64,000 nucleotides of DNA from Methylophaga sp. GTDB taxonomy: Bacteria; Pseudomonadota; Gammaproteobacteria; Nitrosococcales; Methylophagaceae. Position 1 is the stretch's first letter, and the number at the start of each line of letters is the position of its first letter. The notes below the pieces were generated by a model. It made no database searches. It saw nothing but the letters and a program-made list of their open reading frames with translations, and had not been told where the DNA came from. The DNA lies in the NCBI RefSeq assembly GCF_009711715.1, contig NZ_VENF01000013.1, forward strand, positions 1 to 64,000, written 5' to 3'. A program made the position numbers and the translations under genes. Positions 1 through 8,295 of this stretch are shown here, in pieces.

Positions 1-27
1 ATCTTGAATCGGGAAAGCCCCATGTGA

Positions 28-50
28 CAAATCTGTCTGGAACAGATTTG
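28..50. repeat. Perfect 9-bp inverted repeat (hairpin)
   Basis: Arms CAAATCTGT and ACAGATTTG flank a 5-base loop. It is the first of three hairpins in the leftmost 150 bases, none inside a recognisable gene. There is no T-tract on either side, so it is not a classical terminator. It could be a REP-like element or the untranslated tail of a gene left of the window. Confidence 0.5.
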
Positions 51-73
51 GACGCCGTCAGGCGCCCGAAGGG

Positions 74-95
74 TGAGGTGCATGGATGCACCTCA
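74..95. repeat. Perfect 10-bp inverted repeat around CATGGATG
   Basis: Arms TGAGGTGCAT and ATGCACCTCA are separated by GG. A short GC-rich complementary stretch (GCC...GGC) lies just before it at 54-64. Together with the hairpins at 28-50 and 123-147 this makes a compact structured intergenic block. I cannot assign it to a named repeat family without a genome-wide search. Confidence 0.5.
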
Positions 96-122
96 TCAAA
101 GTAGCTCAAGAGACATAAAGAT

Positions 123-147
123 AGGCCATCCTCATTGAGGTTGGCCT
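123..147. repeat. Near-perfect 12-bp inverted repeat
   Basis: Arms AGGCCATCCTCA and TGAGGTTGGCCT are complementary except for one position. It lies about 45 bases beyond the 3' end of the cupin gene and could help end its minus-strand transcript, though no T-run follows in either direction. Confidence 0.45.
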
Positions 148-189
148 GAGTTTGATGCTTATGACATATGGGCACGGATTGCTTAAACC

Positions 190-573
190 CTAAGCTGAAA
201 ACGGTGCAGAAACTCCCTCAGGCATCCGGATAGCAAAGATCTTACGGACAGTTTCTTCAGTCTTCCAGGTGCCTTTAAAGCCAGCCTCTACTAAAAAGCT
301 GTCACCGCCCTGATAGGTGACTGATTTGCCATCGGCATCAGTCAGCGTCGCTTTGCCTTCAAACATATGCACCATCTCATCCGCGTTGTAGGTTACTTGA
401 TAAGTGCCGGGTGTGGCTTCCCAGAACCCAGTGAGAAATTTACCGTCTTCAGGTACATGTTCCAGCCAAGTCTTCATGGTCGGTTGACCTTCGGTTGGCA
501 CCCAGCCATCAAGATCAGTTGTAATCGGGTCAACATTGGGTTTGGCGATATTGCCGAAAGATACTGTTTTCAT
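190..573 (-). CDS. Cupin domain protein (DUF861/cupin_3 type)
   Basis: A 127-residue single-domain cupin, the size expected for the small EutQ/ureidoglycine-aminohydrolase-like cupin_3 family. The first cupin motif reads roughly GTYQVTYNADEMVHMFEGKA around residues 56-75. The second is near GGDSFLVEAGFKGTW around 89-103. A metal-binding His/Glu pair is only partly evident, so catalytic activity is unsure. An AAGGAG ribosome site sits 5 bases before the ATG. It is a single gene after a 125-base gap from hpnC. Substrate unknown: proteins of this family have been linked to sugar or amine handling, but nothing here fixes a role. Confidence 0.8.
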   Translation of the reverse strand: MKTVSFGNIAKPNVDPITTDLDGWVPTEGQPTMKTWLEHVPEDGKFLTGFWEATPGTYQVTYNADEMVHMFEGKATLTDADGKSVTYQGGDSFLVEAGFKGTWKTEETVRKIFAIRMPEGVSAPFSA

Positions 574-698
574 CTCCGCTCCTTAACACGAACAAAATAT
601 TGGAACAGTGACTTTCTCAGGGATGTTGATTTGTGACAATTGATCTTAATGAGTACAGCAGGGTGCTACTAAAGAGGTAGCAGACAACATGACCGGAT

Positions 699-1601
699 TC
701 AGAACATTGAGCTCACAAGTCTCTCACAGTGCCTGCGATAGACTTGAGGACTGGCTGAACGGGCCAGTATCATCAGCATTCGTGTCTTACTCAGTCTCGG
801 CCGGCTTAACAAATTACTGTCTGTTTGCTGAAGAAGCTGGTGAAGGGTGGTAATGCCGCCTAATGTCATTGCTCTGACTTCCCACCCCATCCTGCCGCGT
901 AATCTGGCACCGAGAAGGTAGCCCTGCTGCATGAGTTTTGCAGTGCGTCGGTACAGGCTGCGGATAACAACTGCAATCGACTCTGAGTTATTGGCAACAA
1001 GGTCAGCCTCTTTGAAGCCGGCTGCTGAAAGTTCATCCTGAGGGAGGTAGATCCTATCCTGTTCCCGGTAATCCTGAACGATGTCCTGATAGAAATTAAT
1101 CAGCTGTAATGAAGTGCAGACAGCATCTGATTGCTGAAGTTGGCGTTCACTCGGTGAAATAGTCAGGTGCAGCAATAAGCGGCCTACCGGATCGGCTGAG
1201 TAGCGGCAGTAATCCAGAACTTCAGAAAAATCCGCGTAACGCGACTTCACGACATCCTGTTTGAATGCGGTTAAGAGATCATGAAACAGCCTAACCGGAA
1301 GCCTGTGCTGGCTAATCACATCTTCTAATGCGATAAAGATCGGGTCTTTGCCCTGATAGTGGTGCTCTTCGATTTGTCCTAGTGCCTTACTGAAACCCTC
1401 GAGCCGGTGTAATCGTTCAGCCCGGCTGAGATTGCCTTCATCGGCAAAGTCGTCAGCGGTTCTGGCAAAAGCGTAGATCACACTGATGGGACGTCTTAGC
1501 CGTTTTGGCAACAGAAACGAAGCTACCGGAAAGTTTTCATAATGGGAACGGGTCAGTTGCTGACAATAAGCGTATGCCTGTTCCAGACTGGGCCTAGTCA
1601 T
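699..1601 (-). CDS. hpnC: Squalene/phytoene synthase family protein, HpnC-like
   Basis: Trans-isoprenyl diphosphate synthase of the squalene/phytoene synthase family, 300 residues from the chosen ATG. The first Asp-rich motif is DDFAD (about residues 51-55, after FARTA). The second is YQDIVQDYREQDRIYLP, with the Asp pair that binds Mg-diphosphate. YFENFPVAS-type N-terminal sequence (here HYENFPVASFLLP) is typical of HpnC, which makes hydroxysqualene from presqualene diphosphate. An upstream extension to 1703 is possible, but the ATG at 1601 overlaps the rmuC stop by 8 bases and fits family length. No hpnD or hpnE neighbour is present, so it may work with distant partners or make another C30 product. 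It is last in the mtaD-ubiG-mupP-rmuC run. Confidence 0.82.
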   Translation of the reverse strand: MTRPSLEQAYAYCQQLTRSHYENFPVASFLLPKRLRRPISVIYAFARTADDFADEGNLSRAERLHRLEGFSKALGQIEEHHYQGKDPIFIALEDVISQHRLPVRLFHDLLTAFKQDVVKSRYADFSEVLDYCRYSADPVGRLLLHLTISPSERQLQQSDAVCTSLQLINFYQDIVQDYREQDRIYLPQDELSAAGFKEADLVANNSESIAVVIRSLYRRTAKLMQQGYLLGARLRGRMGWEVRAMTLGGITTLHQLLQQTDSNLLSRPRLSKTRMLMILARSASPQVYRRHCERLVSSMF

Positions 1602-2865
1602 CGTCACCTGTTTGCTGAACCTGTCGAGGCTGCTGCTCAACGGGCGGTAAATCGGTGATTTCATTTTTACTGCTGATACCCATTTCAGTGAACTTACGGG
1701 CACCGGGCAATACCTGACGTTCCAGAGAACCTACAGCACTATTGAAATGGTTGACGCTACTCCCGAGGCTGTTACCCAGTTTGCTCAGGTGATTGCCGAA
1801 TGTGGAAAGCCGTTTGTAAAGCATTTCACCGAGCTCACGAATATTCTCGGCATTCTCGGCCAGCGCCTGTTGTTTCCAGCCATAGGAAACGGCACGGAGC
1901 AGGGCAATGAAGTTGGTAGGTGTCGCCAGAATTATATTTTGACTCATGCTATCCTCAAGCAGCGCTGGATCCACTTCCAGAGCGGCGGATAGAAATTGTT
2001 CGCCTGGAATAAAAAGCACGACGAATTCTGGCGAGTTACTGTATTCCGCCCAGTAGTTTTTACGGGCCAGTTCACGAACCCGGCTGCGGATAACCTGAGC
2101 ATGACGTTTGAGTTCACGCTGACGTTCACTGTCATCCTTAGCCTGGATGGCCGATAGATAAGCATCCAGCGGTGTTTTGGCATCGACAATGATATCCCGT
2201 TTTTCAGGAAGCTTAACAATCATGTCAGGGCGAATACTGCCGTTTTCAGTAGCAGTATGGGTTTGCTCAAAAAAATCACAATGCGCCACCATGCCACTCA
2301 GCTCGGCAAGGCGGCGCAAAGTCATTTCGCCCCATTGACCACGTACTTCGGGGCGGCGTAATGCCTGAACCAGATTCTGAGTTTCCAGCTGAAGCTGCTG
2401 CTGGCTTTTGGTCATTTGATCGATTGTGGTGCGGAGGCTGCCATAGCTTTCCTTCCGCTCCTTTTCTATATCGTGAATCTGTTTGGTCGTTTGCTGCAAA
2501 GCCTCGCTGATGGGCTTAACCAGTTGTTCAATGGCTTTTTCCTTGCTGCTCAAATCGGCCTTGGCCTCACTCTGAAACCGCTTCAGATTCTCTTCCGCCA
2601 GTTTCAGAAAACTATTGTTATTGCGGCTCAATGCTTCATTAGATAATTGGTTAAAGGTGTTAGCAAGTTGTGCCTGTGTCTGTTGTAGAATTTCATCCAG
2701 TTGTTTCTGCTGCTTTTTTTCCAGCTCAAGGTTAAGTGACAACTCAGTGTTTTCTTTTTCCAGCCGCCGAATGACTTTTTCTCGCAACAGATACACAATT
2801 AAAGCCCCGGCTAACGCCGCAGTGAGTATTAACACCATGAGCATGGGAGTAGCGCTTAAAGCCAT
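1594..2865 (-). CDS. rmuC: DNA recombination protein RmuC
   Basis: A 423-residue RmuC homolog. A membrane-anchor segment comes first (about residues 5-27, LMVLILTAALAGALIVYLL). A long charged, Gln-rich coiled coil follows (about 30-165). Then comes the nuclease-like RmuC domain with RRPEVRGQWGEMTLRRL, RPDMIVKLPEKRDIIVDAKTPLDAY and FVVLFIPGEQFL. The IIVDAK segment matches the PD-(D/E)XK-type core. In E. coli RmuC limits inversion between short repeats. The start overlaps the end of mupP by 10 bases, so the two are probably translationally coupled. The C-terminus ends in a Gln/Asp-rich tail. Confidence 0.93.
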   Translation of the reverse strand: MALSATPMLMVLILTAALAGALIVYLLREKVIRRLEKENTELSLNLELEKKQQKQLDEILQQTQAQLANTFNQLSNEALSRNNNSFLKLAEENLKRFQSEAKADLSSKEKAIEQLVKPISEALQQTTKQIHDIEKERKESYGSLRTTIDQMTKSQQQLQLETQNLVQALRRPEVRGQWGEMTLRRLAELSGMVAHCDFFEQTHTATENGSIRPDMIVKLPEKRDIIVDAKTPLDAYLSAIQAKDDSERQRELKRHAQVIRSRVRELARKNYWAEYSNSPEFVVLFIPGEQFLSAALEVDPALLEDSMSQNIILATPTNFIALLRAVSYGWKQQALAENAENIRELGEMLYKRLSTFGNHLSKLGNSLGSSVNHFNSAVGSLERQVLPGARKFTEMGISSKNEITDLPPVEQQPRQVQQTGDDD

Positions 2866-3509
2866 TGCAGCAGTTCTTCCGGTTGATTGATCATGGCATC
2901 AGCCTGCCAGTTTTCAGGCCGGTCGTCATCACTAAGATAACCATAACAGGCCACAATGGTATGCATATCGGCATCGCGGCCAGCGACGATATCACGTTCG
3001 GCATCACCGATATAGACACATTGAGCAGGCTGCATATTGATCAGTTTACAAGCATGCAGCATCGGCGCGGGGTGAGGCTTGCTTTGTTCGGTGGTATCGC
3101 CGCTAACGATACAGGCGGCACGTTGCTTGAGGTTAAGGCCGGCCATTAACGGCTCGGTCAGGAAAGTCGGTTTGTTAGTAATTACTCCCCATTTTTTCCC
3201 GATTTCATCTAGCTTATCGATGACCCTCTGCATACCTTCAAAGAGCCTGGACTCCCGAGTCAGGTTGTTGTGATAGATTTGCACGAATCGTTTTTGTAAG
3301 ACATCAAACTCAGGGTTATCGGCAGTGATACCAAATGCCAATCCAAGCAAGCCGGCGCTGCCGTGGCTGGCTACTGCACGAATCGATTCATAGGCAAGCG
3401 GTGCGCGTCCTTCCTGTTCCAAAACCTGGTTCAGGGCATAGGCCAGATCAGGTGCAGTATCGACCAGGGTGCCATCCAGGTCGAAGAAAAAAACATCAAA
3501 TTGCGACAT
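2856..3509 (-). CDS. mupP: HAD phosphatase: MupP / phosphoglycolate phosphatase (Gph) family
   Basis: A 217-residue HAD-superfamily hydrolase. Motif I is FFDLDGTLVDT (nucleophile Asp10, acid Asp12). Motif II is around GVITNKPT and motif III/IV is GDAERDIVAGRDA. Sequence alone fits phosphoglycolate phosphatase. However, the position directly after ubiG, with mtaD and mtnA close by, matches the Pseudomonas locus where this gene is MupP, the N-acetylmuramate 6-phosphate phosphatase of cell-wall recycling. That assignment is by gene order, from memory of the Pseudomonas locus. A glycolate oxidase operon also lies in this window, so Gph activity stays possible. One base separates it from ubiG. Confidence 0.85.
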   Translation of the reverse strand: MSQFDVFFFDLDGTLVDTAPDLAYALNQVLEQEGRAPLAYESIRAVASHGSAGLLGLAFGITADNPEFDVLQKRFVQIYHNNLTRESRLFEGMQRVIDKLDEIGKKWGVITNKPTFLTEPLMAGLNLKQRAACIVSGDTTEQSKPHPAPMLHACKLINMQPAQCVYIGDAERDIVAGRDADMHTIVACYGYLSDDDRPENWQADAMINQPEELLQWL

Positions 3510-3510
3510 A

Positions 3511-4218
3511 TTAGATTTTACGACAGTGAACCAGATAGTTCACCTTAACGTCCTTGCTCAGACTGAATTCTCGGCTGAGAGGATTATAGCTCATACCACT
3601 GATATCCTTGACTTGCAGGCCTGCCTGGCGGCACCAGCCCGACAGTTCTGCCGGTCGGATGAAGCGTTTGTAGTCGTGCGTTCCCCTGGGCAGCATATTC
3701 ATCACGTATTCAGCACCGACAATGGCCAGCAGGTAAGCTTTGGGGTGACGGTTCAGGGTGGAAAAAAAGACATCGCCTCCGGGCTTGACCAGTTCAGCAC
3801 AGGCTTTGATGATGGCTGTCGGATCCGGCACATGTTCCAGCATTTCCAGGCATGTGACGACATCAAACACCTGCGCGTGCTTACTGGCCATGGCTTCAGC
3901 AGTGGATTGCTCATAATGAATCTGGAGGCCGCTTTCCATCGCATGTAATTTGGCAATATCCAGCGGCATATCGCCCATATCAATGCCGGTCACATTAGCA
4001 CCGCTTTTAGCAAGCGCTTCAGAGAGAATACCGCCACCGCAGCCGACATCGATGACATTGGCCTCATTCAGTTTGCTGCGTTCTGCGATATAACCGAGCC
4101 GCAGGGGGTTAATTTCATGTAAAGGTTTGGACTGGCCTTCCAGATCCCACCAGCTGCTGGCCAGGGCTTCAAACTTGGCAACTTCGTTAGGATCGACGTT
4201 GTGATGGTGTTCGCTCAT
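3511..4218 (-). CDS. ubiG: Ubiquinone biosynthesis O-methyltransferase UbiG
   Basis: SAM-dependent methyltransferase for both O-methylations of ubiquinone biosynthesis (2-polyprenyl-6-hydroxyphenol and demethylubiquinol). It has 235 residues, the usual length. The signature [14 protein letters not shown] lies near the N-terminus, followed by the SAM-binding [16 protein letters not shown] (about 56-71) and [10 protein letters not shown]. The C-terminal substrate region has [11 protein letters not shown]. Its ATG shares one base with the mtaD stop (TAATG), implying translational coupling. Confidence 0.96.
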   Translation of the reverse strand: MSEHHHNVDPNEVAKFEALASSWWDLEGQSKPLHEINPLRLGYIAERSKLNEANVIDVGCGGGILSEALAKSGANVTGIDMGDMPLDIAKLHAMESGLQIHYEQSTAEAMASKHAQVFDVVTCLEMLEHVPDPTAIIKACAELVKPGGDVFFSTLNRHPKAYLLAIVGAEYVMNMLPRGTHDYKRFIRPAELSGWCRQAGLQVKDISGMSYNPLSREFSLSKDVKVNYLVHCRKI

Positions 4219-5537
4219 TAATCAGCCTGTTTGATTGTGTCGGCCCATTGACGGGCATCACGTATGACTTTAGTTTCGTCCAGCGTAATTAACTGCCGGT
4301 CTTTCAGTAAATTTTTACCGGCGACCCAGACATCTGTCACTTTATCACGGCCAGTGGCATAAACCAGTTGTGAGACCACATCATATAATGGCTGGGTTTC
4401 GATTGCGGCCATGTCCACCGCAACCAGATCTGCAAATTTGCCAACTTCGATTGAGCCGATTTTGTCATCCATTGCCAGCGATTTGGCAGCATTAATCGTG
4501 GCCATTTCCAGTGCCTTATGAGCTGGAATACTGCTGGGATCTTTGGCTACTGCCTTGGCCAGCAGCGCAGCCTGGCGCATTTCACCGAACATATCCAGAT
4601 CGTTATTGGAAGCTGCCCCATCCGTACCGATGGAGATATTGACGCCGCGCTGGTCGAGCGCCGCCACAGGGCAAAAGCCACTGGCGAGTTTCAGATTAGA
4701 CTCAGGACAGTGAGCGATGTGAACACCCGCTTCGCTGCACCAGTCCATTTCCCGGTCATTCAGTTGTGTCATATGCACCGCGATGAGCCTGGGTGACAAT
4801 AAGCCGATTTCACGCAAACGCTCCAGTGGCCGCATGCCGAATTCCTCTACACTGGCTGAGACTTCAGCTGCAGTCTCATGGATGTGCATATGAATCGGCA
4901 AGTCCATCTCTTCTGCATTGATAAGTATCGATTCGAAGGTTTTGTCCGCCACGGTATAGGGCGCATGGGGGGCATAGCTTGTGCTGATGCGTGGATGATG
5001 TCGATAGTGATCATGTAATTGCTGGCCTTTATGCAGATATTCATCGATATTGGCTGCCCAGTTGGTGGGGAACTCGATGACCAGCATACCCAGGCTTGCC
5101 CGCATACCACTTTTATCAATGACGCGGGCCGTGGCTTCCGGGAAGAAATACATATCATTGACGCAGGTGGTACCGCCACGCAGCATTTCGGCAACTGCCA
5201 GTGCTGTACCGGCTTCAACAAAGCTGTCACCAACAAATCGACCTTCCGCCGGCCAGATATGATCATTGAGCCAGGTCATCAGCGGTAGATCATCGGCCAG
5301 ACCCCGGAACAGGCTCATCGCGCTATGAGCGTGATTATTGATGAGACCGGGAATCAGACAATGCTGATCCATGTCATGCACTGTGGCGGCAGTATATTGC
5401 TGTTTTGCTTCATCCATGGGGAGAAGCGCTACAATACGACTATCCTTGATGATAACGGCCTGGTTTTCCAGCACTTGCTTAGAGGCATTGACAGGGACCA
5501 GCCAGCGGGCATTGATAATCAAATCGACGGTTTGCAT
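4218..5537 (-). CDS. mtaD: 5-methylthioadenosine/S-adenosylhomocysteine deaminase (TRZ/ATZ family)
   Basis: Amidohydrolase-superfamily deaminase of 439 residues. Metal ligands are visible: HAH at residues 69-71 (LINNHAHS), [15 protein letters not shown], and the catalytic [13 protein letters not shown]. In Pseudomonas the gene at this locus (PA3170) deaminates methylthioadenosine to methylthioinosine, which is then phosphorolysed and fed to MtnA. The divergent mtnA here supports the same route. A methylthioinosine phosphorylase is not in the window. The ATG has no Shine-Dalgarno sequence, and a TATAAT sits only 7 bases upstream, so the mRNA could be leaderless. Confidence 0.9.
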   Translation of the reverse strand: MQTVDLIINARWLVPVNASKQVLENQAVIIKDSRIVALLPMDEAKQQYTAATVHDMDQHCLIPGLINNHAHSAMSLFRGLADDLPLMTWLNDHIWPAEGRFVGDSFVEAGTALAVAEMLRGGTTCVNDMYFFPEATARVIDKSGMRASLGMLVIEFPTNWAANIDEYLHKGQQLHDHYRHHPRISTSYAPHAPYTVADKTFESILINAEEMDLPIHMHIHETAAEVSASVEEFGMRPLERLREIGLLSPRLIAVHMTQLNDREMDWCSEAGVHIAHCPESNLKLASGFCPVAALDQRGVNISIGTDGAASNNDLDMFGEMRQAALLAKAVAKDPSSIPAHKALEMATINAAKSLAMDDKIGSIEVGKFADLVAVDMAAIETQPLYDVVSQLVYATGRDKVTDVWVAGKNLLKDRQLITLDETKVIRDARQWADTIKQAD

Positions 5538-5544
5538 GCAGCCG

Positions 5545-5550
5545 ATTATA
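5545..5550 (-). promoter_or_regulatory. Candidate -10 (TATAAT) for mtaD
   Basis: A perfect TATAAT on the minus strand ends 7 bases before the mtaD ATG. A start site 7 bases downstream would fall on the ATG itself. No good -35 box sits 16-18 bases upstream, so this is tentative. Confidence 0.3.
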
Positions 5551-5627
5551 CCGTCGACATAGGGTAAAAACCTACCTTACGAGCCTATTTTATATTCACT
5601 ACAGCCGCGGAGTCGCCGGATAGTGAT

Positions 5628-5635
5628 AAGGAGGT
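5628..5635 (+). promoter_or_regulatory. Strong ribosome-binding site fixing the mtnA TTG start
   Basis: AAGGAGGT lies 5 bases before TTG at 5641. No ATG or GTG fits the conserved N-terminus better, so this site is the reason for choosing a TTG start. Confidence 0.75.
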
Positions 5636-5640
5636 AATTT

Positions 5641-6696
5641 TTGAGCACCACAGCAAGCACAATTGCACCCATACAATGGCGGGATGGACGCCTGTTTCTG
5701 TTGGATCAACGACAATTACCCCACAGACAGGAGTGGCTCGATTATGACCATCCCGACCTGGTGGCGGAAGCAATAACTATGATGGTCGTGCGCGGGGCAC
5801 CCGCCATCGGCGTTGCAGCCGCTTACGGCGTGGTTCTGGCTGGTCGTCAGGCCTGGCACACTGCCGGCGTCACCTGGAAGCAGGCTATGACAGCACCGCT
5901 TGCCAGGCTGGAAAATGCGAGACCTACCGCCGTGAACCTGTGTTGGGCGATTGAACATATGCGCCAGTTTTATCGGGATCTGTCTGATGGCGAGTCACCC
6001 GAAACAGCACTGCTTGCAGAAGCCATCAAAATACATGAGCTGGATGTCGCGGCCAACCGCCGGATGGGTAAATACGGTGCCAGCCTGTTGGAAGCGAATA
6101 GTATCGTGCTTACGCATTGTAATGCCGGCGCTTTGGCCACTGCCGGTTTTGGCACAGCACTTGGCGTGATACGGCAGGGGGTTGCAGACGGCAAAATCCA
6201 GCATGTCTATGTGGATGAAACCCGTCCCTGGTTGCAGGGCAGCCGGCTGACCGCCTGGGAACTGCTGCAGGACAATATTCCCATGACCTTACAGGCTGAT
6301 TCTGCGGCAGCACTGTTAATGGCTTCCGGGAAACTGGACTGGGTGATTGTCGGTGCTGACCGAATCGCAGCCAATGGTGATACCGCCAACAAGATTGGCA
6401 CATACTCGCTGGCCGTGCTGGCCCGCTATCATAAAGTCAGAATGATGGTGGTGGCACCGACTGCAACGATTGACTGGGACATGCCTGATGGCAGTGGGAT
6501 TCCTATTGAGCAGCGACAGGGTGAAGAAGTGACCCACATTAACCGTGAACCCATTGCGCCTGCTAATGTCATTGCCATAAACCCGGCATTTGATGTGACA
6601 CCGGCCGACTTGATTGATGCCATCGTCACTGAGGCGGGTGTTATCCTGTCGCCAACAACCGAGAAAATGTTAACGCTTAGAGAGGAGAAATCATGA
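5641..6696 (+). CDS. mtnA: S-methyl-5-thioribose-1-phosphate isomerase MtnA
   Basis: Converts methylthioribose-1-phosphate to methylthioribulose-1-phosphate in methionine salvage. It has 351 residues from a TTG start with a strong ribosome site. The eIF2B-like isomerase fold is clear. RGAPAIGVAAAYG lies at about 51-63. The catalytic cysteine is Cys160 in LTHCNAGALAT and the catalytic aspartate is Asp240 in GADRIAANGD, the same numbering as the Bacillus enzyme. It is divergent from mtaD, as expected for a shared MTA pathway. The downstream SDR gene overlaps by 4 bases (ATGA), so the two are likely co-translated. Confidence 0.96.
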   Translation: MSTTASTIAPIQWRDGRLFLLDQRQLPHRQEWLDYDHPDLVAEAITMMVVRGAPAIGVAAAYGVVLAGRQAWHTAGVTWKQAMTAPLARLENARPTAVNLCWAIEHMRQFYRDLSDGESPETALLAEAIKIHELDVAANRRMGKYGASLLEANSIVLTHCNAGALATAGFGTALGVIRQGVADGKIQHVYVDETRPWLQGSRLTAWELLQDNIPMTLQADSAAALLMASGKLDWVIVGADRIAANGDTANKIGTYSLAVLARYHKVRMMVVAPTATIDWDMPDGSGIPIEQRQGEEVTHINREPIAPANVIAINPAFDVTPADLIDAIVTEAGVILSPTTEKMLTLREEKS

Positions 6697-7367
6697 CTGA
6701 AACTGTGCTTATTACCGGTACCAATCGCGGAATCGGCCTGGAGTTATGCCGGCAACTCTCAGCTAAAGGTATGCATGTGATCGCTACCTGTCGTCACGCC
6801 TCAAAAGAACTCAAAGACCTTAATGTGGAAATCATTGAGGATGTCGAGGTCAGCGCACCGGCAAGCCTCGCCAGACTGGCCGATAAACTCAAAGGGCGGA
6901 ACATCGACTGGCTGATTAATAATGCCGGTATTGCCGGAGGAATTGGTCTTGGCGATATTGATGACGCTGCGGTGGAGAGTTTCATCAGAATGTACCGGGT
7001 CAATAGCCTCGGGCCTTTGCTGGTGACTCAGGCTTTACTGCCAAACCTGCATGAAGGCAGCAAAGTCGGGATTATAACCAGCCGCATGGGCTCGATCGGT
7101 GATAATGATTCCGGCGGTAGCTATGCCTACCGGATGTCAAAAGCCGCGGTTAATGCAGCCGGTAAATCTTTATCTATCGACCTCAAACCAAAGGGTATCG
7201 CTGTCGCTATTCTGCATCCTGGCTGGGTACGTACCGATATGACCGGTCATGGCGGCCTGATTGATCCGGATGAATCCGCATCGGGCCTGATAAAACGCAT
7301 GGAAGAACTCAATCTCGATAGCAGCGGTGGTTTCTGGCACACCAATGGCGAACGACTACCTTGGTAG
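6693..7367 (+). CDS. SDR-family oxidoreductase (C-factor-like)
   Basis: A 224-residue short-chain dehydrogenase/reductase. The cofactor motif is TGTNRGIG (residues 8-15). NNAG lies at 76-79, Ser130 is the likely catalytic serine, and YRMSK (146-150) holds the YxxxK pair. The C-terminus reads LHPGWVRTDMTG, typical of the CsgA/C-factor-like branch. It overlaps mtnA by 4 bases and the next gene by 7, so it may act on an aldehyde or ketose of methylthioadenosine salvage. That role is inference from position. Many SDRs of this branch have no known substrate. Confidence 0.85.
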   Translation: MTETVLITGTNRGIGLELCRQLSAKGMHVIATCRHASKELKDLNVEIIEDVEVSAPASLARLADKLKGRNIDWLINNAGIAGGIGLGDIDDAAVESFIRMYRVNSLGPLLVTQALLPNLHEGSKVGIITSRMGSIGDNDSGGSYAYRMSKAAVNAAGKSLSIDLKPKGIAVAILHPGWVRTDMTGHGGLIDPDESASGLIKRMEELNLDSSGGFWHTNGERLPW

Positions 7368-8287
7368 AAGAGCAGATTAGTCCCGGCAGCAGGGAAGCTG
7401 CCCATCCCATTCAACTGTTTTCATCCCGATCAGCGTTGCCGACACTTCATGAAGCTGAGCGCCTGCCAGCTATGTTTGAAGACAGTACCCATCAACTCTG
7501 GCGCTGTGAGACCAGCGACGGGCCAATGATGCTGAAAATCTGCCAGCAGCGAATGCAGGATAAATCCGGCTGCTGGCAAATCATAGAAAACTTATTCGGC
7601 CGTTATCTTCCAAGGGATCTGGCCAATATTGATGCCATTCAGAGCACAATCGAGCAGCATGGCCGTATTCCCTTACCTGAATTAGTCAGCTGGGCTGGGA
7701 CCTCAGAGCTATTTCCAGCCTATATACTGACCCGCTTTGTTGATGGGAACATGCTGGAGGCATTACACCTCAATGAGACGATAATTACACAGTTCGCCAC
7801 GCATATTGCTCAATTGCATCAGCTTGAATACCCCTATTGGGGAGACCTCAGTCAACCGCAACGGGAAGCGAAACGCTGGTCTGAAGCATTGCAGCAAACG
7901 TTACTGGATCAGGCTGTCATCAGCAATATCAACCAAGACTGGCTTGTTCAGGCTCTGGCACAGCTGGAACAACTTGAACCGGCGACTTTTACACCCATCA
8001 TGCTCGATAACCGCTGGGATCAGTACCTGTTCGAGTCTGATCGCATCAGTGCGCTGGTAGATATCGATGCATTTGTAGCAGGACCGAGAGAACTGGAGCT
8101 GGTGTTACTGGAGTATCAGCTTGATAACAGGCAGGCGGCGCTGTTTTGTGAGATTTACAACCAGTATCTGCCTATGCCGGACCTTAGTAAAAGCAGACTG
8201 AGTTACCGGCTATTGCTGTTCTTGATGAATGCACTCGGAGAAACGGATATTGATAAATGGATGCAGGCTCAAGTTAGATTTAGATAA
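7361..8287 (+). CDS. Aminoglycoside/choline-kinase-fold protein with degenerate catalytic loop
   Basis: A protein of about 308 residues read from a TTG that overlaps the SDR stop. Later starts are possible. The layout resembles APH/choline-kinase-like proteins: a lobe with MMLKICQQ (candidate ATP Lys), then LTRFVDGNML (hinge), then the region IMLDNRWDQYLF followed by ALVDIDAF. Against the usual HGDxHxxN loop the first His-Gly is gone, the catalytic Asp seems kept and Asn is replaced by Gln. The second Asp (VDID) matches the DFG-like metal ligand. It may be an active small-molecule kinase or a degenerate one. I do not recognise a named family member. Linkage to mtnA hints at a thio-sugar substrate. 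Confidence 0.6.
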   Translation: MVEEQISPGSREAAHPIQLFSSRSALPTLHEAERLPAMFEDSTHQLWRCETSDGPMMLKICQQRMQDKSGCWQIIENLFGRYLPRDLANIDAIQSTIEQHGRIPLPELVSWAGTSELFPAYILTRFVDGNMLEALHLNETIITQFATHIAQLHQLEYPYWGDLSQPQREAKRWSEALQQTLLDQAVISNINQDWLVQALAQLEQLEPATFTPIMLDNRWDQYLFESDRISALVDIDAFVAGPRELELVLLEYQLDNRQAALFCEIYNQYLPMPDLSKSRLSYRLLLFLMNALGETDIDKWMQAQVRFR

Positions 8288-8295
8288 AGTCATCC

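Noticed and set aside
664..682. Short stem TGCTAC / GTAGCA between hpnC and the cupin gene as a terminator
   Set aside because: Only 6 base pairs and no T-run on the minus strand.
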